Shown here: one piece after another, positions 16,730 through 25,504 of the stretch | How positions within the stretch are numbered: position 1 is the first letter of the stretch | Layout: every line of letters begins with the position of its first letter | Assembly: GCF_020686945.1 (NCBI RefSeq) | Contig: NZ_JAJEPR010000034.1 | Span: 1 to 37,151 of the forward strand | Direction: 5' to 3' | DNA: 37,151 bases | Source: Limivivens faecihominis | Lineage (GTDB): Bacteria; Bacillota; Clostridia; Lachnospirales; Lachnospiraceae | Made by a program: the position numbers and the translations under genes | The notes under the pieces: generated by a model | Told to the model about the DNA's origin: nothing | What the model saw: the letters and a program-made list of their open reading frames with translations, nothing else | Database searches by the model: none

Positions 16730-16745
16730 ATATATATATATATAT
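16730..16745 (+). repeat. (AT)8 dinucleotide tract at the acyltransferase start
   Basis: Eight AT units lie between an ATG at 16723 and the acyltransferase frame. As sequenced, the ATG reads 14 codons and stops. One extra unit, or two fewer, would join it to the acyltransferase frame. This is the layout of a slippage switch. Confidence 0.6.
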
Positions 16746-17269
16746 TGGGTATAAAAAAAGCAATTAATAAATTGATTTTAAATCCTATCAAAAGAAAAAT
16801 GGTAAATGTGTGTGGTAATAAAGTCTATTTTGGAATGAATGTGGATATTGCAGGTTGGAAAAATGTGTATATTGGCAATGATGTTTCTATAGGAAATAAC
16901 TGTAATTTTATGACTACCAAAGCGAATATATACATAGGAGATCATGTTTTGTTTGGGCCTGCGGTTCATATAATAACGGGTAACCATATTTTTGATATTC
17001 CAGGAAAGTATATGTCAGAATTTACAGAAACTGATAAAAGAGAAAAAGATGACCAGGATGTAATATTAAAGGGAGACAATTGGATTGGCTGTAATGCAAT
17101 CATTTTAAAAGGTGTGACAATCGGATATGGTGCTGTTGTTGCAGCGGGTGCAGTTGTTACCAAAGATGTTGAGGATTATTGTATTGTTGGAGGAAACCCT
17201 GCAAGAATGATAAAAAAACGTTTTACTGAAGGCGTGATAGAAAAAATAAATACTAAAAATTTATCATAA
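16745..17269 (+). CDS. Left-handed beta-helix (hexapeptide) acyltransferase, start uncertain
   Basis: Probably acetylates a sugar of the repeat unit or acts like a WbbJ/Maa-type O-acetyltransferase. Hexapeptide turns are visible (VYIGNDVSIGNNC, ANIYIGDHVLFGPAVHII, GDNWIGCNAIILKGVTIGYG, AVVAAGAVVTKDVEDYCIVGGNPARMI), with the likely catalytic histidine in IITGNHIFD. The frame opens with TTG at 16745 but has no ribosome site at proper distance. Other candidates are ATG 16800, which is in frame, and ATG 16723, which is out of frame by one AT unit. The gene may therefore be in an off or weak state in this copy. At 174 residues the C-terminal part is complete. Confidence 0.85.
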   Translation: MGIKKAINKLILNPIKRKMVNVCGNKVYFGMNVDIAGWKNVYIGNDVSIGNNCNFMTTKANIYIGDHVLFGPAVHIITGNHIFDIPGKYMSEFTETDKREKDDQDVILKGDNWIGCNAIILKGVTIGYGAVVAAGAVVTKDVEDYCIVGGNPARMIKKRFTEGVIEKINTKNLS

Positions 17270-17487
17270 AATATAAAGTTATTATAAGTTTAAAGGAACA
17301 TTCAAGCAGGAATAATTAGTAAGGTTTGCAATAATATGACATATATACCTGAGTATTGTTTCATGAAAGTATGTCAAATTATAAGATAGGTTGAAATTGT
17401 AAGCATTATTTTGAAACATTATTACAAGTGAAAGTGTTAATTAATTTTTAGATTATTTAAGAAAAGCTTTATTGAGGAGTATATGTT

Positions 17488-18567
17488 ATGAAAAAAATAA
17501 TTTTTTATATAGACTCAATGCAAAAGGGTGGCGCAAATCGAGTAATGGCAAACCTTGTGGATTTTTTTACGAATAAAAGGTTTGAGGTAGTATTAGTAAA
17601 TGATATAGTTGCAACTGGCGATATACCAGAATATGAAGTGAATCCATTGGCTAAACGTATCATATTGAATGAATCTGGAACGAATGCAATCATTTCAAAT
17701 TTAAATAGAATAAAAAAGTTGAGAAAAATTATTCTTGAAGAAAAACCAGATTGTGTATTATCGTTTATGGGGCCTCCTAATGTAAGAATGTTACTTGCAA
17801 GTATTTTTTTATCATGTCGAAAAGTGGTATCTGTTAGAAATGATCCAAATCGAGAATATGGAAAAAATTTAATCAAAAAATATTTGACGAATTGCATATT
17901 CCTTTTGGCAGATGGATGTGTGTTTCAAACAGAAGATGCAGCAAAATATTTTTTTAATAAAATAAGAAGAAAGTCTACAATAATAGTAAATCCCGTAAAT
18001 GAATTGTTTTTCAATACTCATTCTTCAGAAAAAAGAAAAAATATTGTTACTGTTGGAAGATTATTTCCACAAAAAAATCATAAATTACTAATACATGCAT
18101 TTTCCTTAATTGCAAAAAAATATCCGGATGAAAAGTTGATTATTTTTGGAGAAGGACCTTTAAAGAATGATCTAAAAGACTATGCATGTAATATGGGAAT
18201 TGAAAAATGTGTTGTTTTCCCAGGATCAATTTCCAATGTTAATGTTGAATTAAGTAAGACTAAAGTATTTGTTTTAAGCTCAGATTATGAAGGATTGCCA
18301 AATGCTTTGATGGAAGCTATGGCATGTGGAACAGCGGTTGTCTCAACGGATTGTCCGGCAGGTGGTCCAAAATATCTATTAAAAGAATCAAACGCAGGAA
18401 TACTTGTGCCATGTAACAATGCAGAGAAAATGGCAGAAGCGATTGAGATAATGATGAGTGAAGAAAAGAATATTTTTTATCGCGATCAGGCAAAGAAAAA
18501 ATCTATTGATTTTTTACCGGAAACTGTTTTTAACAAATGGGAAGAGTTTTTGTTTGAAAAGAAATAA
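17488..18567 (+). CDS. GT4-family glycosyltransferase
   Basis: A 359-residue GT-B glycosyltransferase. KIIFYIDSMQKGGANRVMANL at the N-terminus is the acceptor-domain glycine motif. IVTVGRLFPQKNHKLLIHAF and the donor-site segment SSDYEGLPNALMEAMACGTAVVSTDCPAGGP give the E-x7-E pattern. GAGGAGTATATGTT precedes the ATG. The 218 bases before it are very AT-rich and hold no gene that I can see. It resembles the GalNAc/GlcNAc-type transferases PglH/PglJ in motif layout, but the donor is not certain. Confidence 0.9.
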   Translation: MKKIIFYIDSMQKGGANRVMANLVDFFTNKRFEVVLVNDIVATGDIPEYEVNPLAKRIILNESGTNAIISNLNRIKKLRKIILEEKPDCVLSFMGPPNVRMLLASIFLSCRKVVSVRNDPNREYGKNLIKKYLTNCIFLLADGCVFQTEDAAKYFFNKIRRKSTIIVNPVNELFFNTHSSEKRKNIVTVGRLFPQKNHKLLIHAFSLIAKKYPDEKLIIFGEGPLKNDLKDYACNMGIEKCVVFPGSISNVNVELSKTKVFVLSSDYEGLPNALMEAMACGTAVVSTDCPAGGPKYLLKESNAGILVPCNNAEKMAEAIEIMMSEEKNIFYRDQAKKKSIDFLPETVFNKWEEFLFEKK

Positions 18568-18624
18568 AAAGATATTTTACTAAAAAAGCGATAATTAAAG
18601 TGTTTTAAAATAAGGTGGAATAGA

Positions 18625-19866
18625 ATGGAACATATAAATAAGAAGACAAAAATTGATTATTTAATTCATATTTGTACGGCAATAATGATATCTTCGTTTA
18701 TCATATTTGATATGGATTATAGGGTGAGTTATATTTTGTTAGGAATGACAATATTAATATTTGGATTGCTTGCGCTGCGTAATAATTTTAAAATTACAGT
18801 AAAAATAGATAGTTTTCATAAATATATTTTATCATTTATCTTATTTGCAATGTGTTCTTCAATCTGGTCATATGTTCCATATTTAGCAATAAGAAAAGCT
18901 CTAACTATAACGGAAATATTAATATGTATGTCAGTGTTATATATATATTACAGTAGGTATAATTCGGTTAGTGATTTATATATGATTTTAATGGTTAGTG
19001 GATTCATAGTGGCAATGTATTCGTTTTACAGGTATGGAATAGCAACTATTATGTCGGTACTTAGTCGTGGAGATAGATTAGAAGATATTTTTTCTAATGT
19101 GAATAGTATAGCCATGATTATTAGCGTTGCAATTATAGCCTTTGTATATAAAGTGTTATTTGAAAAAATGGGAATTTTCAGCACAGGTTTATGTAGTTGT
19201 TTATCTATATTTGGAATAATTGTCATTGCTGCTACAGGGAGTAGAAAGGCATTAGTTATGCTTATGTTGGGAGGATTTCTCCTGTTTTCTATTAGATTTA
19301 AGAGTAACTATTTTCTTCTTACTCTATTAAAAATTTTAGCAATTATTTTAATTATGTATTTTGCTTTATTGCAATTAAGAAATATAGAAATGTTTAAAGG
19401 GATTGTAGACAGAATGGATGGTCTTGTTGCAATGGTCACAGGAAAGGGTGCTGTAGATGCTTCAACTTCTGTTAGAGCAGAATTTATTACAATTGGAATA
19501 GAGCAATTTAAAAAAAATCCGATTTTGGGTTATGGTATGGGAAATAGCGGTAAGGTTCTGGTTAATGCAATTGGCGGAAAAGAGACTTATTTTCACAATA
19601 ATTATGTGGAATTATTAGTATGTGGGGGGTTAATCGGAACAATTATATATTATATGATTTGGCTAAAACCAATAAAAGAAATATTAATATATAGAAAATA
19701 TGATACAACTGCTATTCTTTCAATAATCATGGCGGCAATTCTATTGGTTATGGATTATGGAGTAGTTTCTTATTTTGATAAATTAAATTATTTTTATATT
19801 ATGATTATGTATATTAGCGCAAAGAATTTAAGGAGAAAAAGAGATGAGAATAAAGAAAGTTTGTAA
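18625..19866 (+). CDS. O-antigen/polysaccharide polymerase (Wzy / O-antigen ligase family)
   Basis: A membrane protein of 413 residues with about ten to twelve hydrophobic helices that should link flipped repeat units on the outer face of the membrane. A large extracytoplasmic loop carries STSVRAEFITIGIEQFKKNPILGYGMGN and YFHNNYVELLVCGGLIG. The R-x-n-GxG and HNxxxE patterns are typical of the Wzy_C/WaaL family. AAGGTGGAATAGA precedes the ATG. It overlaps the next gene by 23 bases. Assignment to polymerase rather than ligase is inferred from the presence of a flippase in the same operon. Confidence 0.88.
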   Translation: MEHINKKTKIDYLIHICTAIMISSFIIFDMDYRVSYILLGMTILIFGLLALRNNFKITVKIDSFHKYILSFILFAMCSSIWSYVPYLAIRKALTITEILICMSVLYIYYSRYNSVSDLYMILMVSGFIVAMYSFYRYGIATIMSVLSRGDRLEDIFSNVNSIAMIISVAIIAFVYKVLFEKMGIFSTGLCSCLSIFGIIVIAATGSRKALVMLMLGGFLLFSIRFKSNYFLLTLLKILAIILIMYFALLQLRNIEMFKGIVDRMDGLVAMVTGKGAVDASTSVRAEFITIGIEQFKKNPILGYGMGNSGKVLVNAIGGKETYFHNNYVELLVCGGLIGTIIYYMIWLKPIKEILIYRKYDTTAILSIIMAAILLVMDYGVVSYFDKLNYFYIMIMYISAKNLRRKRDENKESL

Positions 19867-20773
19867 AACTGTCTTAAGAATAATTTATGATTCAGATTAT
19901 AGGTTTTATATAACATCCTGTTATGGATTACACAACAGAATGGGCGATAGAGAATTCTTAGAAAAAAAGTTTAAAGCGGTTTTTCATAGGAAATTAGACT
20001 TGGAAAATCCTAAAACAATAAATGAAAAATTACAATGGTTAAAATTGTATGATCGTAAGCCACAATATACACAGTATGTGGATAAATATCTAGTGAGAAA
20101 ATATGTAAAAGAAATGATAGGTGAAGAATATCTGATACCATTATTAGGTGTTTGGGATAATGCAGAGGATATAGAATTTGATAAATTGCCTGATCAATTT
20201 GTATTGAAATGTAATCATAACTCAGGAACAGGAATGTATATATGTAAAAATAAGAATAATATGGATTGTAATAAAGTAATATCAGAGTTAAAAAAAGGAT
20301 TAAAACAAGATTATTATATAACAGCTAGAGAGTGGCCCTATAAAAATGTACCTAGAAAAATAATAGCTGAAAAATATATAGTTGATGAGTCTGGCTATGA
20401 ACTTAAGGATTATAAGTTCTATTGTTTTAATGGAAGGGTTAAGTTGGTAATGATTAATTCTGATCGAATGTCAGATAAAAGTACAAAGGCAGATTATTTT
20501 GATGAAAATTATAATCATTTAGATATTAAGTGGGGATACGAAAATGCTGATAAGCTTCCGGAAAAACCAGAGAAATTTGAATTAATGAAAGCACTAGCTG
20601 AAAAATTGGCAACGAATATTCCACATGTTCGAGTCGATTTTTATCAAACTCCAGAAGGTGTATATTTTGGAGAAATGACTTTTTTTGATGGAAGTGGATT
20701 CGATAGGATCGAACCGATTGAGTGGGATTACAAACTGGGAAGTTGGATTAATCTTCCCCAAAAGACACAATAA
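19844..20773 (+). CDS. TupA-like ATP-grasp protein
   Basis: A 309-residue protein of the TupA-like ATP-grasp family found in polysaccharide loci; relatives act as amide ligases that attach amino acids or make teichuronopeptide. NPKTINEKLQWLKLYDRKP is the family opening. FVLKCNHNSGTGMYICKNK holds the ATP-binding lysine and glycine loop, and IAEKYIVDE, LKDYKFYCFNGRV and VYFGEMTFFDGSGF complete the grasp fold. AAGGAGAAAAAGAG precedes the ATG, inside the end of the polymerase gene. It may add an amino acid or other carboxylate partner to a uronic acid. That would fit the UDP-glucuronate genes at 32-35 kb, but the substrate is inferred. Confidence 0.85.
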   Translation: MRIKKVCKTVLRIIYDSDYRFYITSCYGLHNRMGDREFLEKKFKAVFHRKLDLENPKTINEKLQWLKLYDRKPQYTQYVDKYLVRKYVKEMIGEEYLIPLLGVWDNAEDIEFDKLPDQFVLKCNHNSGTGMYICKNKNNMDCNKVISELKKGLKQDYYITAREWPYKNVPRKIIAEKYIVDESGYELKDYKFYCFNGRVKLVMINSDRMSDKSTKADYFDENYNHLDIKWGYENADKLPEKPEKFELMKALAEKLATNIPHVRVDFYQTPEGVYFGEMTFFDGSGFDRIEPIEWDYKLGSWINLPQKTQ

Positions 20774-20797
20774 ATATAATTAGGGGGCTCTTAAGTT

Positions 20798-22318
20798 GTG
20801 GAAAGAAAGAAACGTTTAGCATTAAATACGAGCACATCATTACTTTATCAAGTAGTAACAATTATTTGTGGATTTATTTTGCCACGACTTATTTTGAAAT
20901 CATTCGGTTCAGAAGTGAATGGATTAGTCAATTCCATTACGCAATTTTTGGCAATCATATCATTTTTGGAATTAGGTGTTGGTGCAGTAATACAGTCATC
21001 ATTATATAAACCGTTAGCTGAAAAAGATGATGAACAAATTAGTCGAGTTATTGTTTCAGGACAGAAGTTTTTTTCAAAATTGGCAAAAATACTTACGGCA
21101 TATGTAGTTATTTTAATGGTATCTTATCCTTTTATAGCTAATCAAAAATTTGGATTTGTATATACTGCAACAATGATTGGTGTAATGAGTATCAGTTCTT
21201 TTGCACAATATTATTTTGGAATTATAAACAGCCTTTTATTGACATCAGATCAGAAAGGGTATGTATCATATATATCACAGACTGTTACTTTAGTTATGAA
21301 TACAGCTGCCTGTTTTATGCTAATAAAACTCGGGTCAGGTATACATGTTGTAAAATTGGTTACTTCGCTAATATATGCTATACGTCCTTTAATATTGGCA
21401 ATATATGTTAGACGACACTATAATCTGAATTGGAATATTAAGTATACAGAAGAACCAATAAAACAAAAATGGAATGGAGTAGCTCAACATGTTTCAGCAG
21501 TGATTCTTGATGGAACTGACAATATTGTTTTAACAATTTTTTCTAATTTAAAAGATGTATCCATATATTCGGTTTACAGCATAGTAACGTCAGGTGTTAA
21601 GCAATTACTGCTTTCTATGACTAATGGTATTCAAGCATTAATTGGTGAAATGTGGGCTAAACAAGAACTGGATGAATTAAAAGAGTTTTTCGGTTGGATT
21701 GAATGGATTCTACATACGGGAACTATTCTGATTTTTGGAATTACGTCTGCTCTTATTGTCCCATTTGTTGAAGTATATACTAAGGGTATATCCGACGTTA
21801 ACTATGTACAACCTTTGTTTGCAATCTTGATTGTTATAGCGAATGCGGGACATTGTTTAAGACTTCCTTACAATATAATGATTTTGGCAGGAGGGCATTA
21901 TAAACAAACGCAAAACAATTATATAATTGCGTCTGCTCTTAATATTATTATATCAGTGATAGCAGTTAAGGCATGGGGATTAGTTGGTGTAGCAACTGGA
22001 ACAGTTATAGCTATGTTTTATCAGACTGTTTGGATGGCTTGGTATGATTCTAAAAACTTAATCAAGTGGCCATTCAAGAAATTCCTTAAACAAATTTTTG
22101 TAGATGTAGTTATAGTAGTACTAGTACATTTGATTATCAATTTATATTTTGTTAAAACATGGTTTGAAATGAAGAGTGTGACTTATGTCTCTTGGATTTT
22201 TTTAGCAGTTAAAATATCAATATTGGTAGTGCTTATCAGTGTGGTAATAAATACGATATTTTATCGCACACATATAAGATCAGTTGTAAAAAAAAGTATA
22301 AATAAGATAAAAAAATAG
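20798..22318 (+). CDS. Polysaccharide flippase (Wzx-like, MATE/MVF superfamily)
   Basis: A 506-residue membrane protein with about twelve to fourteen helices that should flip lipid-linked repeat units across the membrane. The N-terminal segment GFILPRLILKSFGSEVNGLVNSITQF is cut from the typical start of this family, and helices continue to the C-terminal basic tail. The start codon is GTG, with TAGGGGGCT about ten bases upstream. It is the last clear polysaccharide-assembly gene on this strand; about 215 bases of non-coding or decayed sequence follow. Confidence 0.9.
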   Translation: MERKKRLALNTSTSLLYQVVTIICGFILPRLILKSFGSEVNGLVNSITQFLAIISFLELGVGAVIQSSLYKPLAEKDDEQISRVIVSGQKFFSKLAKILTAYVVILMVSYPFIANQKFGFVYTATMIGVMSISSFAQYYFGIINSLLLTSDQKGYVSYISQTVTLVMNTAACFMLIKLGSGIHVVKLVTSLIYAIRPLILAIYVRRHYNLNWNIKYTEEPIKQKWNGVAQHVSAVILDGTDNIVLTIFSNLKDVSIYSVYSIVTSGVKQLLLSMTNGIQALIGEMWAKQELDELKEFFGWIEWILHTGTILIFGITSALIVPFVEVYTKGISDVNYVQPLFAILIVIANAGHCLRLPYNIMILAGGHYKQTQNNYIIASALNIIISVIAVKAWGLVGVATGTVIAMFYQTVWMAWYDSKNLIKWPFKKFLKQIFVDVVIVVLVHLIINLYFVKTWFEMKSVTYVSWIFLAVKISILVVLISVVINTIFYRTHIRSVVKKSINKIKK

Positions 22319-22533
22319 TTTGTATAAAAGATGAACTAATAGTATTACCTTACCTAAAGGAATGGGAGTTATGAAAGCCCTTAATTAATCAAAAAAAATG
22401 GATAATTGTGTTTTGGTAAAAAACGTGTTAATGATAATGAGAAGTGGTATATTATAGTATGGTTTTTTGGGCGGGTGTGGTTTGATGTTCAATCTGTTAC
22501 CATAGAATCAAAATTATTAAGAAATGTGGCTGC

Positions 22534-23280
22534 TTGGTTGAATATAAGCAGTATCTGCCGAATAGAACGATTAAAAAGAAAGGTGATCCTAAGATTATCA
22601 ATAAAGACATCAGTGGACTTACGGGAGAGAAGCTTTTAGAAAAAATATATACTATTCTTGAGAACCATAAAGATGAAATCGATCAGTGTAAGGCTATACT
22701 GATTGAAGATGATTTGGATGGAAGATTTCAGGGAAAGTCCAAGGAAGAGATTGATAAATATAAGTCGGATATTGTTAAGAGAGTCCAGGATATTTTAGGT
22801 AATCAGGAAATGAAAGTGTTTCTGTTGTTTGCATCACCAGAAGCAGAGGCTTGGTTTGTCGCTGATTGGGAGCATGGTTTTAAGGCACTTTATGAAAGCG
22901 ATTCGATAAATGATTTGGAGTATTCAGAACGGAAGTTCTTTGTACATCAATTAAAACAGTATATTGATCGAGAAGTGCTCGGGGAATATGCGAATGATAT
23001 TGAACAATATGGTTTTAAAAATGGGACTTATTATAAATTGAGCGATCAGCTTATAACGGTTATCTCGAATGATATTAAAGAATATTTATTAAATAACAAT
23101 GATAATGCTGCCTATGCGAAAAAGATTTCTGAATCAAGGCACCTGTATTATTCGAAAAAATTGCACGGTGATCGAATGATGAAGAGTATTATGCCGGATG
23201 TATTGGAAGGAAAATGTAAGCATTTTTTTAAACCTGTATATCATGAACTTGCTGATTTTGATGTTGAAAAAGAAGAATAG
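22534..23280 (+). CDS. DUF4276-like protein, probably 5'-truncated relic
   Basis: The 248-residue frame resembles the C-terminal two thirds of DUF4276/RloB-like Toprim-related proteins, often partners of AAA ATPases in defence pairs. ILIEDDLDGRF holds acidic residues, and FASPEAEAWFVADWEHGF is the family's EAW-x-AD element. The expected N-terminal strand with an EGxTE-type glutamate is missing. The only start is TTG without a ribosome site, and the frame is open upstream only to a stop at 22483. The frame beginning at 22406 (IIVWFFGRVWFDVQSVTIES) may be the frameshifted N-terminus. No ATPase partner is adjacent. I consider it likely non-functional. Confidence 0.6.
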   Translation: MVEYKQYLPNRTIKKKGDPKIINKDISGLTGEKLLEKIYTILENHKDEIDQCKAILIEDDLDGRFQGKSKEEIDKYKSDIVKRVQDILGNQEMKVFLLFASPEAEAWFVADWEHGFKALYESDSINDLEYSERKFFVHQLKQYIDREVLGEYANDIEQYGFKNGTYYKLSDQLITVISNDIKEYLLNNNDNAAYAKKISESRHLYYSKKLHGDRMMKSIMPDVLEGKCKHFFKPVYHELADFDVEKEE

Positions 23281-23337
23281 GAGAGATCTGGTGCTTTTGA
23301 TGTGTACAGTTTTTAAAACAGCACTGAAAGGAAAGAA

Positions 23338-23916
23338 TTGGACATTTATCAGATTTTTATAACATATAACCCTGCATGGACAAAACGTGAGATTATCTGC
23401 TTTTCAGTTTTGTGTTTGCTTACGGCACTATGGGCCGGATATTTATTATGGCATAAAAAGATTCTTCTCTCTCAGGCCATATCAGGAATGATCTTGCTTA
23501 TTTTTCTTGGAATTGTTTTTGGTTCAACCGTATTTGCGCGGCAGCCGAAAGATTACCGGGAGTATAAATTGGAACTTTTTTGGTCATGGAAAGAAGTTTT
23601 TCATGGTCATCAGGAACTGTTGAAAGAAAATCTCTTAAATATTTTATTATTGTCTCCGGCGGGCTTTCTGCTGCCTTCGTTGTTTCATAAGAAACTACCT
23701 TGGTGGTTTGGCCTGTTAGTTGGTCTGATTATTTCTGCTGGAATCGAAATTGGGCAATTAGTGCTTTGCCGGGGACTTTTTGAGTGGGATGATATGGTTC
23801 ATAATAGTTTAGGCTGTATGCTTGGACTTTTGTTTGGCAATGCAAGGATCACTGTTTGTGATCAATTGGTAAAGGGAAGGAGAAGAAAAATGCGGGGCGT
23901 CAGGAAGAAAGAGTGA
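23338..23916 (+). CDS. VanZ-family membrane protein
   Basis: A 192-residue membrane protein with four to five helices (about 17-37, 45-66, 95-113, 118-140, 150-165). The VanZ features are NLLNILLLSPAGFLLPSLF followed by GLIISAGIEIGQLVLCRGLF, then EWDDMVHNSLGCMLGLLFG. VanZ relatives give low-level teicoplanin resistance in some hosts, but most have unknown roles. The start is TTG with GAAAGGAAAG upstream; no ATG is available nearby. A basic tail (GRRRKMRGVRKKE) ends it. It stands between the relic and the RADAR-like operon, and it ends before that operon's own promoter. Confidence 0.88.
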   Translation: MDIYQIFITYNPAWTKREIICFSVLCLLTALWAGYLLWHKKILLSQAISGMILLIFLGIVFGSTVFARQPKDYREYKLELFWSWKEVFHGHQELLKENLLNILLLSPAGFLLPSLFHKKLPWWFGLLVGLIISAGIEIGQLVLCRGLFEWDDMVHNSLGCMLGLLFGNARITVCDQLVKGRRRKMRGVRKKE

Positions 23917-23995
23917 GTCTTAATGCTGTTGTATTTCAGCAGATAGAAATCATATAAATATAACTAAAAAGTAATAAATATTAAGGTATCATTCA

Positions 23996-24024
23996 TTGAA
24001 TGATGGTAAATTCTATGATAAAAT
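23996..24024 (+). promoter_or_regulatory. Promoter of the RADAR-like operon
   Basis: TTGAAT (23996-24001), a 17-base spacer and TAAAAT (24019-24024), with an extended -10 TG at 24016-24017. The predicted start is near 24031, leaving a leader of about 70 bases to the first gene. Confidence 0.75.
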
Positions 24025-24103
24025 ATCTTAACCTTTTTTGGCTGAAAATAGCATTTGCTCGTTTGTGTCAGAGTATTAATCAATGAGAATAGGAGATTAA
24101 GGA

Positions 24104-25462
24104 ATGCAGGAGTTGGAAGAGATCGCCATCATACACTCTATAGACGATTATCAGGCTGCATTGTCGTTTAAAGAGTTTTTGAAGTTAAACGGATTTTCAT
24201 ATTTTACCTATGCATATAATGAGGTGCATGATGAATTAAACGATTTGCTGAAGAGAAGCAATAATCATTTTGATCTGATCTTATACATTAATGATGTAAG
24301 CGGCAAATTTCAGGAACGATTTGGGCATTTATCAAATTACAATATAAATGTCGAGATTGATCAGAAGAAGTTATGGAAAAGAAGCATCACAAATGAAAAT
24401 AAAAAGCGACAGATCCTGGATAGTGCGGTGTTAAAGGACATATGGAAGAAAATTTTGACTGCAGTGTATGCTGGGAAAGATGTGGATATAAGCGGAAGTT
24501 TGGAATTGATAAATCATATGATAGATGTATACTGTGAGTATGATTTGTTACGGAAGCTTTTGAATAACACAGAATCATGGTTTAGACAGATAAATGCAGA
24601 TGAAGGCTTTGAGGTTTATCAAAAAGGATTGCTGGGTTTAAAAGAAGAATGGAAAAAGGCATTGGATAGGCTGGAGTGTTCGCCTCACATAGATGCTGTG
24701 AATGGCAAAATTGTCGGAGAAGAACATTTGGATTATGCTGTCTTGTACTGCAAGAGAAAGATAAATGAAATATGTAATATGTTGAATCAGTCGATAGAGT
24801 ATGATAGCTGGACGTTATTGCAGGAAGCGGATAAAATGCATACAAAGTATGAAAACGATTTCTATATGGCTGAAAATATCATCGCGCAGACAGCAATTAA
24901 GTCATCCGAGTATAAAAGTCTTTCTATATTGGCGATTCGTAACTGTACGCAGAAATGCCAGGTGCCGGCATGCAACAGCTTCCACTTTTACCGGATGGGT
25001 AAGTTATATGAGAAAGCAAACAAAAATATACAGGCCGAGCAGTCATATGAGGATGCATACAGACTGAACCCACTGAATTTCAGAGCTTTATATAAGATCG
25101 CAATGAATTCCCGGAATGAGAAGTACAGTGAGGCCGCACGGAAAGAGTTTAGAAATATTTTGCGAATACTTCATGTTCCGCTGGGGGATACCAGGGCAAT
25201 GGAGAAGACTGTAAAGAAACTTCCTGCTTTGGAACTGGAGTATATATGCAAATGCTATGTTTTGTTGGCAGATATTGAGCTGCATGTGGAAAAACCAGAT
25301 TATGGTTATTATAATTATTGTCTGAATATGATGGAGATTGCTGTCAAAAATATAAGAGAAAACCAGTTCATATGTGAAATGTATGGGGATCATCCGGATT
25401 ATGTAGAGCATTTGGAGAAGAGACTGTCAATGAATGCGATTAGGAAAAAAGTGCAGTTATAA
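24104..25462 (+). CDS. TIR-like/TPR protein leading the RADAR-like operon, function unknown
   Basis: A 452-residue soluble protein that I do not recognise as a named family. The first 80 residues alternate strand-helix-strand (IAIIHS, then the helix YQAALSFKEFLKLNGF, then YFTYAY, then FDLILYIND), which resembles the start of a TIR or related flavodoxin-like fold. The usual TIR catalytic glutamate cannot be placed with confidence. The middle is helical. Residues about 293-335 form a TPR pair (FHFYRMGKLYEKANKN, AEQSYEDAYRLNPLNFRALYKIA). AGGAG precedes the ATG. It is 42 bases upstream of the ATPase gene and shares its promoter, so a sensor, adaptor or effector role in the same system is likely but inferred. 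Confidence 0.85.
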   Translation: MQELEEIAIIHSIDDYQAALSFKEFLKLNGFSYFTYAYNEVHDELNDLLKRSNNHFDLILYINDVSGKFQERFGHLSNYNINVEIDQKKLWKRSITNENKKRQILDSAVLKDIWKKILTAVYAGKDVDISGSLELINHMIDVYCEYDLLRKLLNNTESWFRQINADEGFEVYQKGLLGLKEEWKKALDRLECSPHIDAVNGKIVGEEHLDYAVLYCKRKINEICNMLNQSIEYDSWTLLQEADKMHTKYENDFYMAENIIAQTAIKSSEYKSLSILAIRNCTQKCQVPACNSFHFYRMGKLYEKANKNIQAEQSYEDAYRLNPLNFRALYKIAMNSRNEKYSEAARKEFRNILRILHVPLGDTRAMEKTVKKLPALELEYICKCYVLLADIELHVEKPDYGYYNYCLNMMEIAVKNIRENQFICEMYGDHPDYVEHLEKRLSMNAIRKKVQL

Positions 25463-25504
25463 GGAACGGATTTTCGGTAAATTCAGGGAAAGCATGGGGA
25501 AGGT

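Noticed and set aside
17270..17487. AT-rich gap between acyltransferase and glycosyltransferase as a possible small gene or RNA
   Set aside because: No open frame of note, no strong hairpin and no clear promoter were seen.
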